From the NCBI GenBank assembly GCA_965234645.1, contig OZ248344.1:186001-250000 (forward strand): 64,000 nt of DNA, in the 5' to 3' direction. Position numbers and translations under genes: made by a program. Positions within the stretch are counted from its first letter, which is position 1; each line of letters starts with the position of its first letter. Of this stretch, positions 1-8,973 are shown one piece after another. The stretch is from Rivularia sp965234645 (GTDB taxonomy: Bacteria > Cyanobacteriota > Cyanobacteriia > Cyanobacteriales > Nostocaceae). Under the pieces are notes generated by a model. It ran no database searches. It saw only the letters and a program-made list of their open reading frames with translations, and was not told where the DNA came from.

Positions 1-1447
1 GTACAAAAGGTTCTGGTTCGGAAAGAAGATGTGTGGTAGATTTTGCCGCGTCAACTAATACTTGATGTACTTTTCGCCAAGGTACATCGTAACCTAATGT
101 GATGGTAGTATGTAGGATTAACGGCGCTTGATTGGGGTCTAATTCCGCAGCAGTATAGTTAATTATTTGATTGGTAAAAACGCTGGTATTTGGAAGAGTA
201 ATAATGACGTTTTTGACAGTACGGAGACGGGTAACAAACAACGTTTTTTCTACGACATCACCAATAGCATCACCAATTTTAATTCTGTCTCCAATCTGAA
301 AAGCGCGAGTGTAAATTAAAATAACTCCGGCGACAACGTTGGCTACTACGACGCTAGAACCCAAAGATAACAGCAAACCTAAAAACAGCGATATTCCTTG
401 GAATGCAGGAGAACCAAATCCCGGTAGATAAGGAAAAGCAATTACTGCTGCAAGAATTACAATTAAAAATACCGATAATTTAAAAGTAGGTTCTGCCCAT
501 TCTTGGTAAAAACCTTGAAGAGTTAGATTTCCGTTACCTATAGAGGTAAAGAAATTTCTTGTTAACCTGATTAAGTAGTAAGTAATGAAAAGAATGATGC
601 TCAGGGCAAAAAGATTCGGTAAATAACTGAGAAATGCTTCCCAAGAAGCTTCTACTGCTTGCAAGAAATATCTAAATACCCTTAAACTAATTTGCCTCGT
701 CAAAGGGAAGAAACTCATTACCAAGGGTACATATATTGCAAGTGCGCCCAAGGTTAATAAAAATCTTAGTAATTTGAGTAAACCAACTAACAGTCGAGAG
801 ATTCTAGTAGCTGCTAATAGTTCAAAGTTTTGAATTCTGATTGCTGGAAGTTGCGTACTTTGTAAATTACTTACTTTTCTATAAAGCCAAGGAAAAACTA
901 TTGCCAATACAATAAGTGTCCCGATCAGAACAACTGTTGCGATCGCGCTATTAATTATTGCTTGACGAATGTAATCTGGACTGCGTTCGATGCGATATTG
1001 AGTTATTGTGTTTTGAATTTTTTCTTGGTAGTTTCTAGCTAATTCCTGTCGAGATAAATCGGCAGCGCGAGCATCTCCATCTGTTAGAGTTAACAGTAGG
1101 CGATTATCTACGGTTAAATTAGTAGTTAAAGGTTGGTCATCGATTGTAATTCTTTCTGCTGGAATTGTTGGATCGTCCGCAAGTTTGAGAATGCGATTGC
1201 TTACGGCTTCAGCACGCTCTTCTGGAGAAAATGCTCCTACTCCAGCGCGAATGTTAAAAAGTTCTTCTCCTCCAAGTTCTACAGGTGCCCCTTTATTTAT
1301 CGAAGTAGTAGCAGGAGTTGGGGTAGGTGTGGGAGTTGGTACTTGAGCGTGAGTTGGTGAAAAGGGAACAATAGTAAGTAAAAAATACAGAGTAATAGAC
1401 GCAACAAAATAAAAAAATCTTTTTCGCGATTGCCGATAACTTTTCAT
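1..1447 (-). CDS. MscS-family mechanosensitive ion channel (partial, runs off the window)
   Basis: Reading the minus strand from the ATG at 1447 gives 482 codons with no stop before base 1, so the C-terminus lies outside. The N-terminus has a signal-like hydrophobic segment followed by a Pro/Thr-rich stretch (PTPTPTP), then a periplasmic linker and several membrane segments. The pore helix and beta domain of MscS are recognisable near the end (SSVVANVVAGVIL, then FQIGDRIKIGD and TLPNTSVF). Proteins of this family open under membrane tension to release solutes during osmotic downshock. The long N-terminal region is as in the larger cyanobacterial MscS-like proteins. Family call is firm; whether it gates like MscS is inferred. 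Confidence 0.88.
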   Translation of the reverse strand, partial: MKSYRQSRKRFFYFVASITLYFLLTIVPFSPTHAQVPTPTPTPTPATTSINKGAPVELGGEELFNIRAGVGAFSPEERAEAVSNRILKLADDPTIPAERITIDDQPLTTNLTVDNRLLLTLTDGDARAADLSRQELARNYQEKIQNTITQYRIERSPDYIRQAIINSAIATVVLIGTLIVLAIVFPWLYRKVSNLQSTQLPAIRIQNFELLAATRISRLLVGLLKLLRFLLTLGALAIYVPLVMSFFPLTRQISLRVFRYFLQAVEASWEAFLSYLPNLFALSIILFITYYLIRLTRNFFTSIGNGNLTLQGFYQEWAEPTFKLSVFLIVILAAVIAFPYLPGFGSPAFQGISLFLGLLLSLGSSVVVANVVAGVILIYTRAFQIGDRIKIGDAIGDVVEKTLFVTRLRTVKNVIITLPNTSVFTNQIINYTAAELDPNQAPLILHTTITLGYDVPWRKVHQVLVDAAKSTTHLLSEPEPFV

Positions 1448-1836
1448 TTCAGATGATAAAACTGGAGTGACAATAATATAGTGTAATAATTGTGAGTTCG
1501 CCAGTATTTTTTAAAACATTGTAATGTAGAAGTAATTTACGTTAAAGTTAGACCTATTGCATAAATCTTAGCAACCTCATGCGATCCATCTTTGTCTTTT
1601 AGGGAGAAAACAAGATGACTTTACTTTTAGTTAAGTCTCAAAAATCGACTTAGAGATGATTTATTAAGCAAAAAGTAAACTTATCATAATGTGTTGCCAA
1701 TGTCTATTTAATTAAGATAATGGTACGCGATCGCCTACAATTTTAGCAATAATTTACAAACCCGCTGTCTTAAAGATAGCGGGTTGACAATGCTGTATAT
1801 TTTTTCATAAACTAGTCATGCATTGCGATGATTTTT
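1448..1836. other. Intergenic region upstream of the MscS gene
   Basis: AT-rich, no convincing gene. It must hold the promoter of the MscS gene at the low end; the only clear structure is the hairpin at 1759-1785 described separately. Confidence 0.5.
1759..1785 (-). terminator. Probable terminator of the 1837-2463 gene
   Basis: Perfect 8-bp stem AACCCGCT / AGCGGGTT whose loop (tcttaaaga region) can pair further. On the minus strand it lies about 50 bases after the stop at 1837 and is followed by TTTGTAAATTATT, so it fits a weak intrinsic terminator. Confidence 0.5.
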
Positions 1837-2463
1837 TTAAGAATTCGGCGTTGTAGATTTAGGTGTCGGTGGAGATACTTCTGAAGAATTAGGCTTAACC
1901 ACACTTGGATTTTCAACTGGTTTATCGGTTGCTTCTGAATTCATTAGTTGTTGCATTGCGTTAACCAAAACCGACATGGATTTTTGACTTTTATCAATTT
2001 TGGTGTTTACTTTGACGATTTGTTCTTGATTGGTTGTGACTTCGGTTTGCAGTTGAGGAATTACAGTTTGACTTAGATTGTTGACATCAGTTCTAATTTT
2101 TTCTATCTCCTGTAATTTTTCCGGTGAAAAAGTAGCTAACTGTTTTTGTAGTTGCAGTTGGTTATACCACTGGAAACTAAACCAACCAAAAACACCGCTG
2201 AGCGTCAAAACTGTCAAAAACCAGAAAAATGAAAGTAAACTTAGGCGAAACTTTAACCGTCGGATAATTCTTTCATTCTTTTTATTATCTATTTCGGAAG
2301 CTGTTTTTAATTCCGATATCGTCTTGTTTAAATCATCAATGTGTTGTTGATAATAATTAGGTATTTCGCGAGTATCTGTGACTGATACTAGTTTGTTTGA
2401 ATCAACTGGCGTTAGTGGACTCGCTAGTTTATCGCCAAAATTGTCAGAAGAAATACTATCCAC
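1837..2463 (-). CDS. Hypothetical single-span membrane protein with coiled coil
   Basis: A 208-residue protein I do not recognise. Residues 1-70 are soluble and charged with a short helical heptad pattern. Residues about 73-97 form one transmembrane helix (LSLLSFFWFLTVLTLSGVF). After it comes a predicted coiled coil (LQLQKQL to about residue 165) rich in Gln/Thr and then a Pro/Ser/Thr-rich tail ending PPTPKSTTPNS. With basic residues just before the helix, the C-terminal coiled coil is probably outside the cytoplasm. Function unknown; a structural or envelope role is only a guess. It is a single gene, separated by about 140 bases from the next upstream gene on the same strand. Confidence 0.7.
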   Translation of the reverse strand: MDSISSDNFGDKLASPLTPVDSNKLVSVTDTREIPNYYQQHIDDLNKTISELKTASEIDNKKNERIIRRLKFRLSLLSFFWFLTVLTLSGVFGWFSFQWYNQLQLQKQLATFSPEKLQEIEKIRTDVNNLSQTVIPQLQTEVTTNQEQIVKVNTKIDKSQKSMSVLVNAMQQLMNSEATDKPVENPSVVKPNSSEVSPPTPKSTTPNS

Positions 2464-2512
2464 TTTTATTTATTTACAGCTATTACGTTATCTTTTAAGA
2501 TTAAATACATAA

Positions 2513-2533
2513 AGACATTGCATTGCAATGTCT
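2513..2533. repeat. Palindromic repeat, family A copy 1
   Basis: AGACATTGCA-T-TGCAATGTCT, followed by CTACAT. The same palindrome class (core GACGTTGCA/TGCAACGTC plus flanking TAGAGA or TCTCTAC) recurs at seven other places in the window. Confidence 0.75.
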
Positions 2534-2601
2534 CTACATATTTATTAATTATTAGTTGTCAAGACTTATTAAAACATAAATCCTAACTTTCTTGCGTGAC
2601 G

Positions 2602-3060
2602 TTACCGATTAAAATTAGTTGCTATACCTAAAACTGCGGTGAAATCTCTCTCGTCAAACAATCCAACGTTGACGCTACCTACTGCGGTGAGACGGTTGTT
2701 GATACGATAGTCAGCACCAGTAGTCAAAACGCCGCCAAACTGGGTGTTTTCAGTAGTTACACCAGCACCAGCACCAACAAACGGACGCAATCCACTCGAA
2801 GTTGCACCAAAGTCGTAGGTTACGGGTACGTATATTGTAGCGTGGCGATCGCCTTCTTCAAACAATTTGGTTGTCGCCATCGGGCGTATTGAGAAGCGAT
2901 CGTTTATCGAAAGTTTGCTTTCAAATGCTGCACCGCGATTGGAAGCACCTACACCAACATAATTGAGGGGCTTTTCTTGAGCGAAAACACTCATAGGTGC
3001 GGTAATTGCAACTGTACAAGCGAAACCGATGGAGATTAAGGAAGCAATGGAGAATTTCAT
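2602..3060 (-). CDS. Secreted outer-membrane-barrel-like small protein
   Basis: I choose the ATG at 3060 rather than an upstream one at 3108 because an AAGG Shine-Dalgarno lies 9 bases before it and it gives a clean signal peptide (MKFSIASL... with cleavage after VFAQ). The mature part of about 125 residues has alternating short beta strands rich in Gly, Thr and aromatic residues (VGVGASNRG, PFVGAGAGV, AVLGIATNF) and ends in Phe-Asn-Arg, as in small eight-strand barrels such as OmpW/OmpA-like surface antigens. A role in the outer membrane is inferred from this pattern. It is monocistronic, with 588 bases of non-coding DNA upstream. Confidence 0.7.
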   Translation of the reverse strand: MKFSIASLISIGFACTVAITAPMSVFAQEKPLNYVGVGASNRGAAFESKLSINDRFSIRPMATTKLFEEGDRHATIYVPVTYDFGATSSGLRPFVGAGAGVTTENTQFGGVLTTGADYRINNRLTAVGSVNVGLFDERDFTAVLGIATNFNR

Positions 3061-3696
3061 GATTTTTGACCTTAATAAAATAGTTTTTGTTGTTTGTGAA
3101 TTAGTCATTTCTGCATCAAAAGCAGTTGTGAATAACTACATTTGAACGGCAGAGAGAATTGTATTTAAGTTGGGGAAAAGAAAGTTTGCACTACAATTGC
3201 ATTCGTCTCGCGATCGAACTGCGGATTATTACAACTATGCAATAACATAGATAAGATTGAAGCAGTTGTTGCTAAGGAATATCAAAACTATTAGTTTGAT
3301 AATTAATTACAAACAAGAACTATTTTTACTGCTTAGTTCTATCTTCTTTGCTATGGGTTTGGTTTAAATTTCTTGGTTGTTAACTTCCTAGATAGATTTT
3401 ATTTATAGGAAGTTTTAATTAAAGCTTTTGCCAAACTTGCCGCTCAATATATCGTACTTTCAAAGTAGAAGCAACTTCTACTTAATCGCCTGTATTCACT
3501 TTTTTTGTAACCGCCTTTTAACGGTTTGTTTAGGTTGTTGAAAGACTTCTCTCTCATGTATATAAATATATTCTATTCCCAATTTTGACTGTTATCAGTT
3601 TATGTCACTATCGTAACTGGCATATTTTACAATTAACCTTTTTTAAGGAGTTTCCTCTAAGCACATCAAGTAAAGAAGGCGGTTTTTGGGCTTCGT
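3061..3696. other. Intergenic region with one perfect inverted repeat
   Basis: About 640 bases without a credible gene. At 3382-3390 and 3406-3414 there is a perfect 9-bp inverted repeat (AACTTCCTA / TAGGAAGTT) followed on the plus strand by TTTAATT. It could be an operator or terminator; no flanking gene reads into it on the plus strand. Confidence 0.45.
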
Positions 3697-4497
3697 CTAA
3701 TTTTCTGCTACCTGTACCAAATAAGTGCGATCGCGTCGTTTCTTAGCTTTATTAAGGGCTTGTTCGGCGATTTGCAATATTTCAGTTGTATTCTTAAAGT
3801 CAGTTTCAGTCGCGTAGGCAATTCCCACATTAACTTTAGTGATTTCCGAGTGCCAGGAGTTCATCAGAGAATGTGCTTCGTCAATACTCAATCCCGGAAC
3901 TAAGGCTACAATTTCCGAGTTGTTATATTCGTAAAATCCGCAATGGGGAGGAGTCATATTTTGAAGCTGTTTGACTATATGATTATTAAAAGTTGCTTCG
4001 GATGAAGGTGATGTAATGGAGATAAGGTAAACGCAAAGCGAGCAATAATATTTGTTTGTTGATTTACTTTTAGAAACTTGTAATAGATAAGACAACACTT
4101 GATTTAATGATTGTCGATTTAAAAGTCCAGTATTTGGGTTGATTGCGTTTAAACCTTCAAGGAGAGTTGTTTGAGCTAAATCAGATGTCGCAAGTACTTG
4201 ATTTTGCTCGCTAATTGAGATTGATTTTTGCGTTAAAGTTTCTTCTAATTGTCGAATCTGCTTTCTTTGCTGAGTTATTTGCCGAGTTTTTTTTAAGTTA
4301 GCAGGAAAGGAAATAAGTAAAGAAATTAAAGCTCCGATAGTCAGTGTAATTAATAAAATTAAGGCTAAAGAACTAGTAAACTCGAATGCTAAAAAGAAGA
4401 TTGTAATATTAACTGCATTTTGAAGGGCAAATATTACTGCCAACAAAGCAATTGCTACCGCAGCGATTACGAATATTTGAAACATTGTAATTATCAT
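3697..4497 (-). CDS. LapA-like membrane domain fused to a degenerate GGDEF-type domain
   Basis: The first 65 residues carry two transmembrane helices in the arrangement of the LapA/DUF1049 family (VIFALQNAVNITIFFLAFEFTSSL is the diagnostic area, seen at residues 20-43). A basic coiled coil (residues about 68-100) links to a C-terminal domain that keeps the NPNTGLLNR motif of diguanylate cyclases (residues 120-128, normally DPLTGLLNR). The catalytic GGDEF loop is absent: the equivalent place reads YNNSEIVALVPG. It is therefore probably a non-catalytic nucleotide-binding or protein-interaction module. An AGGG lies about 9 bases before the chosen ATG. Membrane location is firm, the regulatory role is inferred. 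Confidence 0.72.
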   Translation of the reverse strand: MIITMFQIFVIAAVAIALLAVIFALQNAVNITIFFLAFEFTSSLALILLITLTIGALISLLISFPANLKKTRQITQQRKQIRQLEETLTQKSISISEQNQVLATSDLAQTTLLEGLNAINPNTGLLNRQSLNQVLSYLLQVSKSKSTNKYYCSLCVYLISITSPSSEATFNNHIVKQLQNMTPPHCGFYEYNNSEIVALVPGLSIDEAHSLMNSWHSEITKVNVGIAYATETDFKNTTEILQIAEQALNKAKKRRDRTYLVQVAEN

Positions 4498-4649
4498 ATA
4501 ACTATGCCCTATTCCGCCTTACCTGTTCCTATATCTTAAAGAATAAAGCGCAACCCTAACAAAAGAGAATTGCGCCAAATTTAAAAAAGATTAGAGAAGA
4601 GAAAAGAATATTGCAAGAGAGGTCTAAAGTTTATGTCTCTACATTATTA

Positions 4650-4979
4650 TTAATAATTGATTAAATTGCGACGGCGACGACGTAGCATTAAACCAGCACC
4701 AGTCACACCGAGTATAGCAGCTAGGTTAGAAGCTTCAGGCACTGCTTGTACGATTTCGTTGGTTAAATTGCCTTCACCAAAGTCAACCACAAACATGGCA
4801 TCGTTATAATCTTTATCACCACCGTTACGCAAATCTTCAAAGCCCATCAGTAGATAATCTCTACCACCAGCTTGGACTGCGAAAGCCATCAAGTGCTGTA
4901 AACCGTCGCTGTTGAGAGCATCAGCACCGTAAACGTCTCCGTTAGCCCGGTTTGGTTGCTGAAAAATTAAACATAAAAC
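4650..4979 (-). pseudogene. Truncated PEP-CTERM protein with DUF4114-like domain
   Basis: The frame is open from a TAG at 4980-4982 down to the stop at 4650 but has no start codon before an internal ATG at residue 30 or so. What remains is the C-terminal part of a secreted protein: a DUF4114-like acidic segment (GFEDLRNGGDKDYNDAMF, positions near 4800-4850) followed by a PEP-CTERM sorting tail, that is VPEAS, a hydrophobic helix and RRRRR at the end. The sequence upstream of the internal ATG (NSDGLQHL) still looks like the family, so a short gene starting at 4892 is unlikely. I read this as the 3-prime remnant of a longer gene. An exosortase system elsewhere in the genome is implied. Confidence 0.65.
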
Positions 4980-5177
4980 CTAATTTTCTCATAAAGACAC
5001 GCTCGTTTTACGCTGCTGGAATTCCGATAAAATGACCCGAACCTCTACCCCCATTTTTTCCACCAGAATTATATAAGCCTTTAAATATATAAGTTTTCTA
5101 TATTGAGTACATCAAATAATAACTCTTGAGAAATTTATAATTGCGGATGAGATATTGGTCTATCAAGGTTTATTTTT

Positions 5178-8100
5178 ATGAACAAGTTTGCCACAATTGA
5201 TGGAAATGAAGCTGTTGCTCGCGTTGCTTACCCCTTAAATGAAGTGATTGCGATTTATCCTATTACTCCTTCTTCGTCGATGGGGGAATGGGCTGATGCT
5301 TGGGCTGCTGGGGGAAATCGCAATTTATGGGGTACTGTTCCCAGCGTGGTGGAGATGCAAAGCGAAGGTGGTGCTGCGGCTGCGGTACATGGTGCTTTAC
5401 AAACGGGTTCGCTGACTACCACTTTCACTGCATCCCAAGGTTTGTTGTTGATGATTCCCAACCTGTACAAAATTGCCGGGGAACTCACCAGCGCCGTTAT
5501 CCATGTTGCAGCGCGTTCTCTGGCTACTCATGCTCTATCGATTTTTGGCGATCAAAGTGATGTAATGGCGGCTCGCGCTACGGGTTTCGCTATGTTGTGT
5601 TCGGCTTCGGTACAGGAAGCACACGATTTTGCTCTGATTGCTCAAGCTGCGACTCTCAAAGCCAGAGTTCCATTTCTGCACTTTTTCGACGGCTTCCGCA
5701 CTTCCCATGAAATTCAAAAGGTAGAACTTTTACAAAAAGAAGATTTGGAGGCTTTAATTGATAATGATTTAGTATTTGCCCATAGAAATCGCGCTTTAAC
5801 TCCCGATAATCCGGTTATGCGCGGTACTGCACAAAATCCCGATGTTTATTTCCAAGCCCGCGAACGGATTAATCCTTATTATGATGCTTGTTCTGGAATT
5901 GTCCAGCAGGTAATGGATGAATTTGGCGATCGCACTGGTAGGTATTATCGGATTTTTGAATATTACGGTGCCCCAGATGCCGAGCGGGTAATCGTTTTGA
6001 TGGGTTCCGGTTGCGAGACGGTACACGAAACTATAGATTATCTCAACTCTAACGGTGAAAAGTTAGGTGTAGTCAAAGTTAGGTTATTCCGTCCATTTGA
6101 TGTGGATCGACTTATTAAAGCTTTGCCCAGTACGGTTAAATCCATTGCCGTTCTCGATCGCACCAAGGAACCCGGTAGCGCTGGGGAGCCGTTGTATTTG
6201 GATGTTGTAACGGCGATTTATCAGAATTGGAAGGGGAGTTTTCCTAAAATAGTCGGTGGGCGTTACGGACTTTCTTCTAAGGAATTTACCCCGGCGATGG
6301 TGCTGGCTATTTACGATAATTTAGCTAAGGAAAAACCGCAAAATAATTTTACTGTTGGTATTAACGATGACTTAACTAATACTTCCTTAAATTACGATGC
6401 CAGCTTTTCGACAGAACCCAATAACGTTGTCAGAGCGATGTTTTACGGGTTGGGTTCGGATGGAACTGTCGGAGCGAATAAGAATTCTATCAAAATTATT
6501 GGTGAGGAAACAGACAATTACGCTCAAGGCTATTTTGTCTACGACTCCAAGAAATCGGGTTCGATGACGGTTTCTCACTTGCGTTTTGGTTCCCAGTTGA
6601 TTCGTTCCACATATTTAATCGACAAAGCGAATTTTATCGGTTGTCATCAATGGACGTTTTTAGAACGAGTCGATGTACTTGAAAATGCCGTATCGGGTGC
6701 AACATTTTTAGTAAATAGTCCCTATAATGCCGATACTGTATGGAAACAACTTCCAGGGAAGATACAGCAGGAAATTATCGACAAGCAACTGAAATTTTAC
6801 GTTATTAACGCCGATAAAGTTGCTCGTGACAGCGGTATGGGTAGAAGAATCAATACCATAATGCAAACCTGTTTCTTTGCTTTAGCTGGTGTTTTACCGC
6901 AAGATGAAGCGATAGAAAAGATTAAATATTCTATTAAAAAGACTTACGGTAAAAAAGGCGATAAAATCGTCGCCATGAATCTACAAGCTGTAGATAATAC
7001 CTTAGATAATTTACACAAAGTCGAAATTAACAAATCCCCATGTAGAGACGTTGCACTGCAACGTCTCCCAGAATCTACGCTGCAAAAGATGATGACTGGA
7101 AGAGGAAACGAGTTACCCGTAAGCGTATTAACCGCCGACGGTACTTTTCCTACCGGAACTTCCAAATTAGAAAAACGCAATGTAGCTCAAGAGATTCCCG
7201 TTTGGGAAGCGGATGTCTGCGTTCAGTGCGGTAAGTGCGTTATGGTTTGTCCTCACGCTGCAATTCGCGCTAAGGTTTATCAGGAAGGCGAATTAAGTAA
7301 TGCTCCGGCAACTTTCAAATTTACCGATGTTAAAGATAAAGCCTTTGCAGGAGAAAAGTTTACTATTCAAGTAGCGCCTTCCGACTGTACCGGATGTACT
7401 ATTTGCGTTGATATTTGTCCCGCGAAAGATAAGAATAATCCCGAACGTAAAGCAATTAATATGGAACCTCAGTTGCCTTTACGAGAGCAAGAGACAGAAA
7501 ACTGGGATTATTTCCTTAATTTACCCAATCCCGACAGAAATAAACTGAAATTAAATCAAATTCGCCAACAGCAACTGCAAGAACCCTTATTTGAATTTTC
7601 CGGTGCTTGTGCTGGATGTGGCGAAACACCATACTTAAAATTACTCAGTCAGTTGTTTGGCGATCGCGCTCTTATTGCCAACGCTACGGGATGCTCGTCT
7701 ATTTTCGGCGGCAACCTCCCGACAACTCCTTGGACAAAGAACGCAGAAGGCAGAGGTCCGGCTTGGAGCAATAGTTTATTTGAAGATAACGCCGAATTCG
7801 GTTTTGGTTTCCGGTTATCGGTGGATAAGAAAGCGGAATATGCTGCGGAGTTGTTGCGGGAATTGGCTTGTGAAGGTTTGATTCCTTCTGATTTAGCTGA
7901 TTCGATTTTAAATGCATCCCAGAAGACAGAAGCTGATATTTGGGAGCAGAGAGAAAGGGTTGGGTTGTTAAAGGAAAAGTTGGAAGAATTAAAAAACCGC
8001 AGAGACGCGGAGGGCGCAGAGGTAAGAGGTATAGAGGCTTTTAGGAGTGATAATCCAAAACAAAAGCATCCGTTGTTAAAATCCGTTGTCAAAATTCAAG

Positions 8101-8813
8101 ACAAATACATCCGTTGCAAAAATTTAAAATCCCTTGCTGATTATCTTGTTAAGAAGAGTATTTGGATAGTTGGGGGTGATGGTTGGGCTTACGACATCGA
8201 CTTCGGAGGATTGGATCACGTACTTGCCAGCGGTCGTAATGTTAACGTTTTGGTCATGGATACCGAAGTGTATTCTAATACTGGCGGGCAATCGTCTAAA
8301 TCTACTCCTAAAGCAGCGATCGCTAAATTTGCCGCTAGTGGTAAGCCTGCTGGGAAGAAAGACTTGGGATTGATTGCTATGACCTACGGAAATATTTACG
8401 TAGCGAGCGTAGCATTAGGAGCCAGAGACGAACATACCCTCAAAGCATTTTTAGAAGCAGAAGCATTTGAGGGACCATCATTAATAATTGCTTACAGCCA
8501 TTGCATCGCTCACGGAATAGACATGGGTACGGCAATGAGCAATCAAAAAGCCTTAGTAGAATCGGGAAGATGGTTGCTTTATCGTTACAATCCCGACTTA
8601 GTTAAGCAAGGTAAAAATCCCTTGCAGTTAGATATGAGACAACCGAAAAATTCACCAGAAGAATCGATGTACAAAGAAAATCGCTTCAAAATGTTGAAGA
8701 AAAGTAAGCCGGAAATTGCCAAACAGTTGATGGAAGAAGCGGAAGCGGAGGTGAATCAACGGTGGAAGATGTATGAGTATTTAGCAGAGCGGAAAGTTGA
8801 GAAAGAAGAATAA
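5178..8813 (+). CDS. nifJ: Pyruvate:ferredoxin (flavodoxin) oxidoreductase
   Basis: Single-chain enzyme of 1211 residues that decarboxylates pyruvate to acetyl-CoA and passes electrons to ferredoxin or flavodoxin. It starts ATIDGNEAVARVAY with the pyruvate-binding YPITPSS motif at residue 28. Two [4Fe-4S] ferredoxin motifs are visible (CVQCGKC from C681 and CTGCTIC from C737), then the CAGCGET cysteines and the thiamine-diphosphate site (GGDGWAYDIDFGG, later NTGGQSSKSTP). In cyanobacteria NifJ serves fermentation and nitrogen fixation under iron limitation or microoxia. Two dispersed repeats lie inside the reading frame without breaking it, at residues 622-630 and 938-949. Monocistronic, with a terminator-like hairpin 24 bases after the stop. 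Confidence 0.97.
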   Translation: MNKFATIDGNEAVARVAYPLNEVIAIYPITPSSSMGEWADAWAAGGNRNLWGTVPSVVEMQSEGGAAAAVHGALQTGSLTTTFTASQGLLLMIPNLYKIAGELTSAVIHVAARSLATHALSIFGDQSDVMAARATGFAMLCSASVQEAHDFALIAQAATLKARVPFLHFFDGFRTSHEIQKVELLQKEDLEALIDNDLVFAHRNRALTPDNPVMRGTAQNPDVYFQARERINPYYDACSGIVQQVMDEFGDRTGRYYRIFEYYGAPDAERVIVLMGSGCETVHETIDYLNSNGEKLGVVKVRLFRPFDVDRLIKALPSTVKSIAVLDRTKEPGSAGEPLYLDVVTAIYQNWKGSFPKIVGGRYGLSSKEFTPAMVLAIYDNLAKEKPQNNFTVGINDDLTNTSLNYDASFSTEPNNVVRAMFYGLGSDGTVGANKNSIKIIGEETDNYAQGYFVYDSKKSGSMTVSHLRFGSQLIRSTYLIDKANFIGCHQWTFLERVDVLENAVSGATFLVNSPYNADTVWKQLPGKIQQEIIDKQLKFYVINADKVARDSGMGRRINTIMQTCFFALAGVLPQDEAIEKIKYSIKKTYGKKGDKIVAMNLQAVDNTLDNLHKVEINKSPCRDVALQRLPESTLQKMMTGRGNELPVSVLTADGTFPTGTSKLEKRNVAQEIPVWEADVCVQCGKCVMVCPHAAIRAKVYQEGELSNAPATFKFTDVKDKAFAGEKFTIQVAPSDCTGCTICVDICPAKDKNNPERKAINMEPQLPLREQETENWDYFLNLPNPDRNKLKLNQIRQQQLQEPLFEFSGACAGCGETPYLKLLSQLFGDRALIANATGCSSIFGGNLPTTPWTKNAEGRGPAWSNSLFEDNAEFGFGFRLSVDKKAEYAAELLRELACEGLIPSDLADSILNASQKTEADIWEQRERVGLLKEKLEELKNRRDAEGAEVRGIEAFRSDNPKQKHPLLKSVVKIQDKYIRCKNLKSLADYLVKKSIWIVGGDGWAYDIDFGGLDHVLASGRNVNVLVMDTEVYSNTGGQSSKSTPKAAIAKFAASGKPAGKKDLGLIAMTYGNIYVASVALGARDEHTLKAFLEAEAFEGPSLIIAYSHCIAHGIDMGTAMSNQKALVESGRWLLYRYNPDLVKQGKNPLQLDMRQPKNSPEESMYKENRFKMLKKSKPEIAKQLMEEAEAEVNQRWKMYEYLAERKVEKEE
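7042..7067. repeat. Palindromic repeat, family A copy 2, inside nifJ
   Basis: GAGACGTTGCA-C-TGCAACGTCTC preceded by GTA. It is translated in frame as part of CRDVALQRL in the linker before the ferredoxin domain of NifJ. Identical core to the intergenic copies at 34383, 53857 and 63853. Confidence 0.85.
7991..8022. repeat. Dispersed repeat of CGCAGAG type, family B, inside nifJ
   Basis: Composed of ACCGCAGAGACGC and GGGCGCAGAGG units, translated as KNRRDAEGAEV within the helix between the last cysteine region and the thiamine-binding domain of NifJ. Close relatives occur at 14088, 28810 (inverted) and 47561. Confidence 0.75.
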
Positions 8814-8836
8814 ATAATAAGTGAATTTTGTCGGGT

Positions 8837-8869
8837 GGTGTTCGTAGTAGAGTACGGCACCATTTTTTT
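8837..8869 (+). terminator. Probable nifJ terminator
   Basis: Imperfect hairpin GGTGTTCGTA / TACGGCACC followed by ATTTTTTTA, 24 bases after the nifJ stop. Confidence 0.65.
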
Positions 8870-8973
8870 ATTTATTAATATTTAGTCATACTCGTCGGGG
8901 AATGTAATAAAGAGTCTAATAGTAAAAGTCATTTTCAGACGATCGCATATCTATTTATAAAAAGTATTTAACA

